Assembly (NCBI GenBank): GCA_021397835.1
Contig: JAJFZO010000747.1
Span: 312,501-376,500, forward strand
Reading direction: 5' to 3'
DNA: 64,000 nt
Source of the DNA: Moringa oleifera
Lineage: Eukaryota; Streptophyta; Magnoliopsida; Brassicales; Moringaceae
Part shown: one piece after another, positions 52,329 to 64,000 of the stretch
Position numbering within the stretch: position 1 is the first letter of the stretch
How the letters are laid out: the number at the start of each line of letters is the position of its first letter
The notes under the pieces: generated by a model
Told to the model about the DNA's origin: nothing
The model's input: the letters and a program-made list of their open reading frames with translations, nothing else
Database searches by the model: none
Made by a program: the position numbers and the translations under genes

Positions 52329-55300
52329 ATGGGGAGACAGAAAGGAGAAGGAGCTCGGAGCAAGGCACGTCCTTCCAGCAGCAGGTGTTCTCATTGAATT
52401 TCCAGAAGCACTCTTCCATTTCAATTTTAACTTTCTCTTCCAAAGAATATGATTTATTTGTAAAAGGTTTTATTTAATTTGTTTACAGTCTCGCGGCTTC
52501 TCTATTGCCATCTGGTTCTGCTGCAGCCACTGTTGGATTTGGTGGCTATGTTGGTAGCTCTCGGTTCGATGCTTCCGTTTCTAGCGAAAAGGCCACGCCT
52601 TCTTTGGTATGCTGTTGTTCGTTGATATTTATTGGCAATTATAAAGTTTATTTTTTTCGTTTATATGCACATTTGTTTTTTTTTTTCCTTCCTGTCAAAA
52701 TAGTTGTAATAGTAGTAGACGGGGAAGTGGCTAAGGGCTTATTTCAATCAGTTGGTGACCCAATTGTAAACTTTCCTTCTACTTAATGGCGATCATTATG
52801 TGCTGAATATGTTAAATTTAGCTCAAAGAGTTCCAAGCTACTTGGTTTGAGATATGAGGGGAACATTGTCTTGTCCAGTTTACATGGTCATGTGTCATTT
52901 AATTCACTATCTGTTAGGTGATTTGATCTTTTTTCCCCCATATGATGTAGGATATAGACAGTGAAGTGGTACAGCACTTGAAAAGGCTATCAAGGAAGGA
53001 TCCTACCACAAAGGTAATCATTTTATGAATAATTTGATTATTGATGAGCTCCTTACCATCTGGATTTCGATTACCTAATCTTGGGCATGTCTATTGTTTC
53101 ATAAATTGATTATTGGCTATACAGTATCAACTTATGCTATAACTGTATCTGTGTGCTATCTCTTCTCGTACTGTAGCTCTATGTCAGCCCCTATGAAATA
53201 CTTAAGAGTCTTAGACTAGTGGGACAGTGGGTAATTTGAGCAGTGTGCATATATTACTCATTAAACCCATTGGAACTTGATCTTTAGCTAGACTCAATCT
53301 GCATAAACATGGCAAATCTTTATGGGGAGTGGTTCCTTTATCATGAGTTGGCACCTTATAACCAGCTACTTCTACCCTTCTTATCACTTATTTACATCAA
53401 TACTTCTTGCTTTTTGTTGTCCAACAGCTTAAAGCTCTTGCATCTTTGTCTGTCTTGCTCAAGCAAAAGTCTGGAAAGGAATTGGTACCTATCATTCCGC
53501 AATGGGTATGTTTCTCATCTCAATGCTCTTGACTGTACATAATTTCAAGACTTGGGTAATCATAATTTGTCTCACCACTGTAGATCCATAGTACTTGGGA
53601 CAGGTTTAGTTAAGAGTTAGTCCTTTATGAATTTTTTATTTCTCTAAATTTTACTTTTCAGCTCTCTTGTGTAGGCCTTTGAATACAAGAAGCTGTTGGT
53701 GGACTATAATAGAGAGGTTCGACGAGCAACTCATGACATCATGACTAGTCTTGTCACAGCTGTCGGGTCTGAACTTTAAATTTTAAACTTTTCTAGTATA
53801 TTGTTGCCTTATGTATGTTCTTTTGTTTTCTTTCTTTCTTTTTTCTTCTCTTTTTTCTTTCACTCGGCATGATAGAGCATTTAGAAGCCAAGGATTTTGA
53901 TGAAGATTCATAATTCGGTTTCATTTACTATTAGAATAGTCGAATGATGAAAGTTTGATAATCTTCTTCATGAGAAAGAAAACTGCGTTATATGATAAAG
54001 AACAGCTAATAGGATGAAAGAGTAAAGAGGGTAGAGAAGAGATCTCCTTTTACATTTTGCATACTGTATATTCTGTGATTGACCATGCCACAATAATTTT
54101 ATGGTTTTAGGTTGTTCTGCGGTTGGATCCCTTTCCTCAATTTACTGAATCATATAATTTGAAATTCCATATTATTAAATTATTGTTGCATGTTCAAGTG
54201 AGAGTTCTTTGAACGTCTGCAAAGTCTTGTCTACAAATTACTTGTTGGTTTTCACTGGTTTTGCTTATATGTGGTTGGAACTAAATTTGTGAATCTTGTA
54301 TGTTGCAGGAGAGATTTAGCCCCACATCTAAAATCTTTTATGGGACCCTGGTGGTTTTCCCAATTTGATCCAAATTTTGAAGTTTCTCAATCTGCAAAAC
54401 GCTCGTTTCAGGTTAGCGTATTTAAGCTGTAAAATTCTAACACTTGGTATTTGTAATGTGAGTCTCAAATCTCATCAGTCAAGGGAGACTAACCAAAAAT
54501 GTTACTGCAGAAGTTTTCTGCAACAGTTAGGATTTCAAACCCTCTTTTTGAAATACTAGCAAAGATAGAATTAGTTCTTGAAATTCGATAACCGTAGTAG
54601 TTTCACTGTATTTATTTTAACTTGTTAAACTATTTTCAGTATGTCTAGACTCACCCAACTTCTGGCTCCCCGAGATGGTTTTGGGGTAGCATCTAAGCAT
54701 GCTATTATGAAGGCAGTGAACTGCATTGGGTCTGAAAGCAAATTTAAGTAAAAAATATGGTTGATCAAACAACAAATTTGGTGCTTTTCCAGCCATTGGT
54801 GTCCAAGATGAGTGGCCAGAGCTATAGTTTTTGTGAGTTGGCCTAGTCTGCCATATAAGATCTTGAACCTAAGTTCAATTCAGCCTAAACTATATATGTT
54901 TACAGCATTTTTGGTTCGCAGAATGGAATAGAGAAGGAATGGAATAGGCATTTGTTGAGAATAGAAAAAAAGAGGAATAGAATGGAACAATTATTATCAC
55001 GTTTGGTTTATTGGAATAGAATAAAGCAAAAATTAATTTTCATGTGTTTATTTTACCAAAGAATGAGGTAGAAAAGTAGGTGGAATAAGTCTAAAAGACT
55101 AGTATACTCCGTAACTAAATTAATTATAAATTAATTAATATTTTTTATAGTTCAATTTTTAATTAAAATAATATTCATTAATGAATATTTTATAATAATA
55201 ATAATTTATTATAAGAATAATATTAACTATATAATATTTTAATAATTATTTTTATTCTTAAATATTAATATTATAAAAAATAATGTTGATATTAATTAAT

Positions 55301-58300
55301 ATTTTAATAATGATAATATAATATTTTATGCTTTCTTTCTTTCTGTCTTTTCTTTGTAGATTTGTGAAAAAATATGAAGAGAAAAAAGATAAGTAAAGTT
55401 GTTATAATTATATATGTATATATGGTAGTAATTTAACAGTTGTTTCAAGGGTATACTAGGAATAAAAAAATTATTACTAATTCTTGTTTCCATGGAATAA
55501 CTATTGCGAGGGTTCACTTCAGAATTGTTATCTTACGTTTTCAAGAGAGAGGAGCCCATAAAAGAATAGTGATTCTTTGGTAAAAATGAACCAAACATTA
55601 GAAAAGTAATTCCATTTGGAATAAAGCATGGAAAGAATTTGAATTCCTACAAATCAAACATGTTGTTAGTATTTAACTTGTATACTTCCCACACGAACAA
55701 GCAAATTAAGTGGTTGAGTTTGAGGAACTGAACCTTCCATAGTGATTTGTTGCGATTATTGTAGGGAGTTGCAGTAGTTGAAATTGAGATATCTTATCTG
55801 TTTGTAAAAGTTAGATTTATCCTTGCCAAATATAATTGTTGTATTTTCTTCTTTTACGTTTTAGGTTGAATCATTTTTTTATCTTTTTTTCTTTAAATAA
55901 TTTTTATACTCTCTACACAACATTCTTATTTGCAAATTCATATTGCTTGGTAGCATTTGGATTTAACTTTGACTTGGCTGTTTGATTGTGAGCGTAGGCA
56001 GCCTTTCCTGCACAGGAAAAGAGATTAGATGCTTTAATTTTATGCACTGGCGAGATCTTTACTTATCTTGAAGAAAATCTAAAGCTCACGCCACAGACTT
56101 TGTCTGATAAAGCAGTTGCTTTGGATGAATTAGAAGAGATGCACCAGCAGGTATAGTTATGTCCTTTTTACTTATCTGGTTTCTATCATATCCTTTTCTT
56201 TTTCTTGTTGAAGTGGAGAAATTGCTCTAGACCGTTAAGGGTTTATACTATAATGTCCAACGATGATATGATATTTACTACAAAACAATAACAAAGATTG
56301 GTCCTCTATTAATTTTCATGTGGAGTCTGTTCATGTTTCTTCCAGATTGGTGAACAGATTTACTAGCCAAATGTCTTTTGATGGAGGTAGTGTTTGGTGG
56401 TGGTTTTGATAGGATTACTTTTGTGAACCAACATGATACAGAGATGCCCATGTTTGTTTATTCAGTAGCAGAGATATAACCCATATCTCCTATATTAACT
56501 TTTGCTTCATATTCTGTTCTTTGTGGTGCGATGGTCCCTTGTCCTGAATTTTTATGCTCTCTTTGCTTGTTTTGCAGGTGATTTCTTCATCATTGTTGGC
56601 ATTGGCCACACTTCTCGATGTTTTAGTTTGTGCACATTCAGAAAGACCAGGCTTTGAAGACGTAACTACTGAACCAAAACATGCTTCTAAGGCTAGGGAA
56701 ATTGCAATTTCTTTCTCTGAAAGGTTGTTCCCTGTTCACAAATATTTTCTAGACTTCTTGAAGTCTCAAAGTACTGCTATCCGGTCAGCGTCGTATTCAG
56801 TGTTAAGAAGCTACATAACAAACATTCCACAAGCTTTTAATGAAGGAAATATTAAAACTCTTGCGGCAGCTATACTTGGTGCTTTCCAGGAAAGCAATCC
56901 TGCTTGTCATTCTTCAATGTGGGAGGCCATGTTGTTATTTTCCAAAAGATTCCCAGACAGTTGGACTTCCTTAAACTTTCAGAAAACTGTATTAAACCGG
57001 TTCTGGCATTTTCTAAGGAATGGGTGCTTTGGATCTCAGCAGGTGTCGTATCCTGCATTGGTTCTATTCTTACAGACTGTGCCTCCAAAGGCAGTTGTAG
57101 GAGAAAAGTTTTTTCTTGATTTTTTCAGTAACCTATGGGCTGGAAGGGAACCATACCATTCCTCCGTTGCAGATCAGTTAGCATTTTTTCATGCATTTAA
57201 GGAATGTTTTCTCTGGGGATTACATAATGGATCAAGGTATGGAGTAGTTGAATCGTTCACCTGGCATCTATATTCTGCTGCATGGGAGCTGTATTTTTCA
57301 TTCCATTTGGTTTCCTCCTTGTAATATTGATTGCTCTTTTCTCTTTCAATCAGGTATTATGACAGTTTTGATTCCATTTTTCATTTTCGAGTCACCCTTA
57401 CAAAGCAAATCCTTGTAAAGCTTCTATGGCATGACTATGTGCTTCCTGTCAGCCCAAAAAGTCAGGACACAGAAATCTCTGGAATCTTTCAGGACAGCAA
57501 TCTAACTTTTGATAAGAAAACAGCTGATAGACTGAATAGCAAGTATCCTAAAATTTATTTACAAGAGTTAGGAAGATGCATTATCGAAATTATTTCAGGT
57601 GTTTATTCACTGGAACATGATCTACTCTCTACTTTCTATGCATCTTTTGAGGAGAGCTGCTTGATGGTGGTTCAGCAGAAGCTGGATGTAGAAAGACCTA
57701 CTGAGAATGTTGGACAAATAATTGAGTTTCTGTCATTAATGGAAAGATTTACGGTTCAGAAAGGTGAAAGTTGGCCTTTTGTTCATTTAGTGGGACCAAT
57801 GTTAGCCAAGTCTTTCCCATTGATAAAATCAACTGTAAGTTACTGTTGCATTTACTCTTACCAAAGTTCTGTCCGATATAGTTAGTTTTGCTATATTCTT
57901 TGTAGCGTAATTGTTGAACTTTCTCTTCTGACACTTATGTGCTATGATCATAAATGTCACCTTAATATATAGTAAATCAAGCTTCTGTAGGTATATGTTG
58001 GCTTCTGTGAGAGTAACTCTGCTTGCATAAAATAATTGCCCCATAGAGCTACTCTTTAGAACCTTTTTTTTTTTTTTTTTTTTTTTGGAAGAAAAGGACC
58101 CCCATTTGGTACTGCCCTCCATAAGATGTTCAGTTGACCGACCAGAGGGCTTTCTGTCTTCTGTTTATTTTTATTACTTCAATAAGGAAAGGGAAATGCA
58201 ATTGATTGAATTTAGCTTTTATTCAGCAGGGAAAAAGAAGCAGGAAGTTTTGAGTTCAAATATCCCCTGAAATTTTTCTGATGATTCTCCCAGAAAATAA

Positions 58301-61300
58301 TTTGAGCTTTGTTTTAATTTTTTGATATATTTACTTCTTAAGTACACTTTCATTTACATATTCATGCTGGAGCTGTATCTTCTTTACATCAGGATTCAGT
58401 AGATGGTTTGAAGGTTTTGTCGGTTTCAATTTCAATATTTGGACCACGCAAGATAATCCAGCAGCTTTTTGTCAAAGACAAAGGATACCTCGGTGGCGTT
58501 CTTTCTGATGGCAAAGAGAGAGAATTGGACTCTGAGGTTTTTATGCAAGTTTTCAAGGAAACATTTATTCCCTGGTGTCTGCATGGATTCAGCTATTCCA
58601 CTTGTGCTCGATTAGATCTTTTGCTTGCATTGCTTGATGATGAATGTTTCTCTGAGCAGTGGTCTGCTGTTATCTCATATGCTACTAATTTAGAACATAA
58701 AGGTGCTAACCCTGCGTCAGTGGACTCCTATCACCTACTTGTACTGGCAATGCTCTTAGAGAAAGCAAGAGATGAGATTACAAAAAGGAACGTCGGACAA
58801 GAATCCACTCGTAGGGTAGGCTCTCAGCCAGATCACTGGCATCATGAGCTTCTTGAATCAGCTGCTGTTGCTGTTGCTAATTCCTGTCCTCGTTTTGAAA
58901 ATTCTTATGCTCGCTTTCTATGGTATGTGAATGGGGACGGTCATGTATAAATTTGAATGCAGGAATTAATATCATTACTCCCAACAGTATATATATATAT
59001 ACACGATCATGTGTCTGTCATGGGTGGTTTACATGCTATGCTGTGTGTACATAAATAGTTAGTGTTTTGTCCTTTATTGACTTCATTATCTCTTGCTCAT
59101 TATGCATTTGCCTTTTCTTATTTTAATTGAATGCGTCCATCTTACAGAAATTTTGGGTGCCATGGCTAGCCCTATATTCGATTCTTAAAACTCATCAGCC
59201 TTGGTTTTATGCATTACATCGAAGGACTCCAAGAAGAACCTATATACTTCTAGGTCACAATGATGAATTAATATTAGTTGTTTGGGTAACGTGTAGCCCA
59301 CCTTTTTACATTCGACTAATTCTATCTGTACACCAATGTCTTGCTCTAGAATTGTAAAAAACAAATGCATTCCACTTATCCTGGTGGATTTTTTGTGAAG
59401 TTGTGAGTTGAGATTCTACATTTCTTGAGCTGATAAAGGTGGAAATAATTATTCAATGACTCGTTTGTAAAATGTACGAAACGAGAATTACCTCTTAGAA
59501 TTTGATTGTTTGAGACATAGAGTGACCTTTTTTTTTTTGGTGTTATCTGCAGTGCTGTTCTTGGTGGCTCATCAGAAGGCAATCAAAGTTCTTTTGTCTC
59601 CAGGACTTCATTGGTCATGATTTATAAGGAGGTTTTCAAAAAGTTACGTTCTTTTATGCTGGCATCGCCTTTTATTTCAGTTAAGGATGCAAGTTCTTTG
59701 TTTACTCTTGAAGCATTTGATTTGGATTCCAAGGTCAACAGTTCTGCTGATGTTAGTTTGCTCTTGAAGTAATTGATGGTAGTTTCTTCTGTTTAAAGTC
59801 GCTCAGTGAGGATAAAGCGTTTTTCTCAAATATTTCAGCTGCAGCATTTATCATTAAATGGGAGGGTACCATCGCAAGAGCAACAAATGAAGCACTTGGT
59901 GATGAATCAAAGAAAACAGTTACGGCCAGATTGGAACTTTGTGATTCTATGCATGGTTTTCATTCTAAGCTCAGTAATAAATTATGGAAAAGTGTAGACT
60001 CTGATGTCCGGAGGAGTATGTGGTGTATCTTGGTTCAGTTTGTTAGGTATGCCATCTTAAATGAGCAGGAAGCGGAACCTGATAAAATTGCATCTTTGTG
60101 TTGCTCGTGGCTGCTTGAAGTACTTGAATCTCTCTGTGTGGATCAACGTGAAGAACAAAAAATGTTGGACCTGCTTCAAAGCAAGGATGACACGTGGCCT
60201 CTATGGATCTGTGCCAGCACGCCAAGGATATCAACTGCCTTAGAAATTGATAACTGCCTTATGTCAAACTATGTGAGTGGCATTTTCCTCATAATCTCCC
60301 TTGCTCAATTCCTTTTACTCTTCATCTGTGTATAACATAATAATTTTGAATACACCACATGTAATTGAAATAATAACCAAGATAATAGTTTGATATAGAA
60401 CTGAAATAGTATGGAAATCATAAATTGATTAATAATATATCATGATAAATAAAATAAAACTATAGAAAAATGATAACTTGTATTAAAAGAAAAGGAGGTG
60501 GATTTTTAGTTGTGACATGCTTGTGTATGCATGTATTATGTTGTGATTCTGTTCATTGGCAATGCAAAATATTAGAAGTTCAGCACCAAGGTCTATATAA
60601 AATAAAAAATCTTATGGTTGATTTCTGGAACAGTTTTAGGTTTTGCTGTATTGCCCCAACAAATGGCAAGAAATGATATTAAAAAAAGTGAAAATGCCCA
60701 GAGCCAATGTTCGAGTACCACGCGCTACGGCACTGAAGTAACCCATGCTATACTCCCAAGAAAAGCTCGAACAACCTTCAACAAAAGGGTACCTGTACCC
60801 GAAACCAACACAAGTGGGTAGGTAGAGAATACCTAGAGGAAGTAGACCTTTATTCATTCATATATCTTCTGAATGAACTCCGGTAAGGAAATAAGTTTGA
60901 TCTGACTAAGAGAATGCTTGCACTATGCTTGTTCAGATGTTATATTTTGATCGAGCTAGTATGATCCTTTGACCAAAGAATCCATTGAATGATACAAAAC
61001 GGTGGATAAAGCCAATCACGGATGAAACTTCATGATAATATTCCGAAAGATCTTTATAGGTTAGTCCTGAAGATAGATGGCCAGCTCCAAAGAGGAGCCC
61101 CGGTTGACCTTTAGGTAATGTAGAAAATAGAAAACGAAACTCATCTTTGTTTGGCCACATGCTTGTTATATCAATGAAAGAGGACAGACCTCTGATTTAT
61201 ATCAAATTCATATGCAGTTTTCATATGTTCAGAGTCAAGAGTTGAACTATTCACAAATTGCAAAAATATGTTGACTGCAGGCCTCTGGGAGTCATAAATT

Positions 61301-64000
61301 TGCTTCTTTAATGGACAAGCTTATCCTGAAAATTGGGTTTGATAGAGTTATTGCTTCTCGAGCTTGGCTTGCTGCAGAAATATTATGCACATGGAAGTGG
61401 CCAGGGGGAGGTGCTTTATCTTCGTTTTTACCTTCATTGAGTGCATATGCCAAGAGTATAAGTTATTCATCACTGGAAAGTTTGCTAAATTCCATTTTTG
61501 ACACTTTACTTGATGGTGCTCTTGTTCATGGGAGAAGTGTTGCTCAGGGTTTATTAGACATAGGGCCTGCTTTAGGTGACGAATTGGAGGATATTAAAGA
61601 ACCTTTCCTGAGAGCAGTTGTATCCTTTCTTTTTACTTTGTTCAATGAGAATATATGGGGAACAGAAGAAGCTACAACTCTTTTCGAATTGCTAGCACAT
61701 AAGCTGTACATAGGTGAAGAGATAAGCATGAACTGTTTAAGGATTCTTCCTCTCACTGTGAGTGTTCTTATACGACCTTTATGTTGGAGTACTGGATCTG
61801 ATGGACACAGTGAAGATGCTCAGCAGCAGGTGCAGGATATTATAAAAAGCTGGCTACAGAGAACTCTGTCATTCCCACCTTTAGTAGCCTGGCAAACTGG
61901 AGAAGGTTTTCTTTTCAATCTATACTCTCTAATTTTGTGTTGTTTAACTAAAGCATCATCAGCTAGTATGTTATACAGAAAATTACTTGAAAGTCTAATG
62001 ATCACATACTACTTGGGAAACATGCATCAAAAAATTCCGCCCAATTTAGAATTCCGAGTTAACTAACGTGTTCTCTTGAGATTTAAGCCCACCTCCATTT
62101 TCAACTTCAGTTGGTTTACTGTCTTTTTTAACTGCTCATTTCATTGCAATAAGGTTTCTGCCCCTAAATAATAACATTAATGCTTTTAGTTGTTCTTTTG
62201 TTATAGATATGGAAGAATGGTTTCAATTGGTTATCTCATGCTATCCTCTAAGAGAAGCACGTGGAGAAGTGATAAAACTTGAGCGGAACATTACCCATGA
62301 GGAGCAAGCACTCCTACTTGATTTGTTTCGGAAGCAAAGATATGGTTTGGGTATTTCAAGTGCAGTTAATCAGCTTCCTATTGTGCAGATGTTGCTATCA
62401 AAGCTAATGGTAATTTCAGTTGGTTATTGCTGGAAGGAGTTTAATGAAGAAGATTGGGATTTTCTATTCTCAAATTTAAGGCGTTGGGTACAATCTGCTG
62501 TGGTGATGATGGAGGAACTTGCTGAGAGCATCAATGATTCTATCACGGAAAGCTCTTCTTCTGATAACCCAGACATCCTCAAGAAACTTGAGCAAATTGT
62601 TTTTGTTTCAGATAGTTCTCCTCTGATTATTTGTAAAAATGCCCTTTCATCATTTTCCTTGTATTGTGGGCTCTTGGTACTTCAACCAGCTGAAGTTGAA
62701 GATACTTTAAGGCCCTTGAGGACTGAAAGATGGGATCCGATCAAAGATCGAATTCTAGAAGGTATTCTTCGCATATTCTTTTGCACCGGGATCGCTGAGG
62801 CTATTGCTGGCTCCTTTTCTCATGAGGCTGCATCTCTTATAGCCTCATCTCGGCTTGACTATCCCTCTTTCTGGGAGTCAGTGGCTTTAAGTGTTGTTAA
62901 CTCATGTCCAGGTGCTAGAGATAGAGCAGTCAAATCAATTGAATTTTGGGGTTTAAGCAAAGGAGCTATAGACTCTTTGTATGCAATCCTGTTTTCTTCC
63001 AAACCAGTGCCATCATTGCAATTTGCTGCATATGTTGTTTTGTCAACTGAACCTGTTTCCCACTTGTCCATTGTCACTGAAGGCAGTGCCTGTTGCTCAA
63101 ATAGTAATACTAATGGTGATCAGGATTCAGGCAGTGTTGACTTATCATCTGAAGAAAGTGCCCATTTGAATGAGGAAATATCTGTCATGATTGAGAAGTT
63201 GCCTTATGAAGTTCTTGATATGGATTTGATGGCCCAGCGGCGGGTAAATCTTCTTTAATCAATAGCATGCTTAAACTTATTGGCTTCGTTATTTCTCAGT
63301 TTTGTTTTTTCCGCTGATGAAATTATCAGCTAGTGCAGCTACTGTTTTAATAACTATAGTCAGTATTGATCTCATTTAATTGGCAGGTAAATGTATTTCT
63401 TGCATGGTCCTTGTTGCTTTCACATTTATCTTCATTACCGTCATTATCACACCCACGGGAGAGATTGGTGCAGTATATTCAGGATTCTGTTAATTCAGTG
63501 ATATTAGATTGCCTTTTTCAGCATGTTCCCTTGGAATTATGCATGGCATATAGCCTGAGGAAGAAAGATGGGGAGGTTCCTTCTGGTTTATCAGAGGTTG
63601 CTACTGCAGCAACACATGCCATCACTACTGGTTCATTGTTGTCTTCTGTGAAACAACTTTGGCCTATTGAACCTGTGAGAATGGCTTCACTTGCTGGAGC
63701 AATATATGGTTTGATGCTTCGTCTTCTCCCAGCGTACATTCGAGGTTGGTTTAGTGATTTACGAGATCGTTCTGCCTCATCTTCAATAGAAATGTTTACA
63801 AGAGCATGGTGTAGCCCTCCATTAATTGCAAATGAGCTATCTCAGGTGCGTGCAGTTTAAGAAAGATGTCATTGTCCTCATACATGGTAGAAACTCCAAT
63901 CTGCATATTCAACAAATTGTTCTAGTACCGGATCATAATAAGCAGATTGAACTTCTGTTCGCAATAATTTAGAAATAAAGACAATTGAATGACACATGTT
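52329..64000 (+). CDS. LTN1: Listerin (LTN1) E3 ubiquitin ligase, 3' end beyond the window
   Basis: E3 ligase of the ribosome-associated quality-control complex; it ubiquitinates nascent chains stuck on 60S subunits. Fifteen exons fall inside the window: 52329-52384, 52489-52606, 52951-53013, 53428-53505, 53675-53766, 54309-54411, 55998-56150, 56578-57236, 57354-57834, 58393-58922, 59553-59768, 59807-60272, 61281-61965, 62207-63243 and 63387-63845. All junctions are in phase and together encode about 1730 residues. The N-terminus [19 protein letters not shown] leads to the Listerin N-terminal signature ([47 protein letters not shown]). HEAT/ARM-like helical repeats fill the middle. The C-terminal RING finger, and possibly more, lies past base 64000. 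Exon 13 is best ended at 61965 (GTATGT donor), because reading on to the stop at 62066 breaks phase with exon 14. Confidence 0.93.
54905..55670. mobile_element. Putative MITE-like element in Listerin intron 6
   Basis: The 1.6-kb intron holds a block whose ends look like degraded inverted repeats. The left end reads TTTGGTTCGCAGAATGGAAT. Read in reverse complement, the right end gives GTTTGATTTGTAGGAATTC. The interior also has GGAATAG/GAATGG-rich arms around an AT-only core (55110-55330), with TTTGGTT...AACCAAAC-type complementarity. This is the look of common plant non-autonomous DNA transposons. No transposase is present, and the exact ends and target duplication are not clear. Confidence 0.5.
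58062..58086. repeat. Poly-T run in Listerin intron 9
   Basis: About 25 consecutive T inside the intron between exons 9 and 10. On the minus strand it would be an A tail, but I see no retroposed gene attached to it. Confidence 0.8.
60687..60837 (+). pseudogene. Nuclear plastid-DNA insertion: fragment of chloroplast 23S rRNA
   Basis: About 150 bp match my memory of the plastid 23S rRNA gene in sense orientation: GAGCCAATGTTCGAGTACC, CGCTACGGCACTGAAGTAAC, CAACAAAAGGGTACCTGTAC and GGGTAGGTAGAGAATACC. The copy is a non-functional remnant inside Listerin intron 12 (60273-61280). Most differences I notice from the plastid sequence are G to A (for example CCGACACAG has become CCAACACAA), as expected for methylated cytosines decaying after transfer to the nucleus. 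Confidence 0.85.
60920..61195. other. Possible further organelle-derived sequence in Listerin intron 12
   Basis: Directly after the plastid 23S fragment, this segment is less AT-rich than normal intron sequence. It carries an uninterrupted 75-codon frame on the minus strand (61160-60933), with segments such as [20 protein letters not shown] could not identify it. Its composition and position suggest it may belong to the same composite organelle insertion, or to a mobile element. Confidence 0.35.

Noticed and set aside
59127..59357. Possible Listerin exon between 58922 and 59553
   Set aside because: Splicing from 58922 to an acceptor near 59147 breaks phase, whereas the acceptor at 59553 restores the frame with a good Listerin-like sequence.
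61966..62066. Listerin exon 13 extending to the stop at 62066
   Set aside because: The alternative donor near 62054 does not join exon 14 in phase; GTATGT after 61965 does.

Overview
This window is plant nuclear DNA, from a eudicot and probably a rosid. The genes are intron-rich with GT-AG splicing, the intergenic DNA is very AT-rich, and the gene families are plant-specific (LOB-domain factor, class III peroxidases, TIC110, BAHD acyltransferase, DYW-type PPR protein, LURP-one-related protein, RDM4). The species cannot be fixed from the sequence. I built the gene models by hand from reading frame, splice-site consensus and remembered family sequences. Nearly all of them close in phase from ATG to stop.

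Layout. 1.4-2.5 kb: LBD13/LBD15-type LOB-domain regulator (+). 4.9-6.3 and 12.3-13.8 kb: two class III secretory peroxidases (-), apparently relatives, with a BLOS1 (BLOC-1 subunit 1) gene (+) between them at 10-11.5 kb. 15.7-22.3 kb: the 15-exon TIC110 gene (-), which shares a roughly 420-bp promoter region head to head with a TruA-type tRNA pseudouridine synthase (+, 22.7-26.4 kb). 28.2-29.5 kb: a small bHLH-like/ACT-like regulator (-). 29.5-35.3 kb: a gene-poor stretch. 35.3-37.0 kb: NFD4/nodulin-like transporter (-). 38.9-41.6 kb: RDM4/Iwr1 (+). 43.1-44.5 kb: BAHD acyltransferase (+). 44.5-47.5 kb: AT-rich repeat land. 47.5-49.1 kb: intronless DYW PPR gene (+). 49.9-51.4 kb: LURP-one-related gene (+). 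52.3-64.0 kb: Listerin (LTN1) E3 ligase (+), which runs off the right edge before its RING finger.

These genes do not form an operon or a pathway. They cover separate housekeeping jobs: plastid protein import, tRNA modification, endosomal trafficking, Pol II/IV/V assembly, ribosome quality control and organelle RNA editing. Cell-wall, secondary-metabolite and developmental genes sit among them. As I remember Arabidopsis, LBD13, BLOS1, an NFD4-like gene, RDM4 and LOR7 lie close together on chromosome 2, so much of the window looks like conserved eudicot synteny.

I found no clearly new biological system. The most notable local signals are a tandem array of 16-bp palindromes with TATA boxes in the TIC110/pseudouridine-synthase promoter, a GC-AG intron in one peroxidase, a decayed plastid 23S rRNA fragment in a Listerin intron, a MITE-like element in another Listerin intron, a repeat family shared by three AT-rich blocks, and variant signature motifs in the BAHD and PPR proteins.
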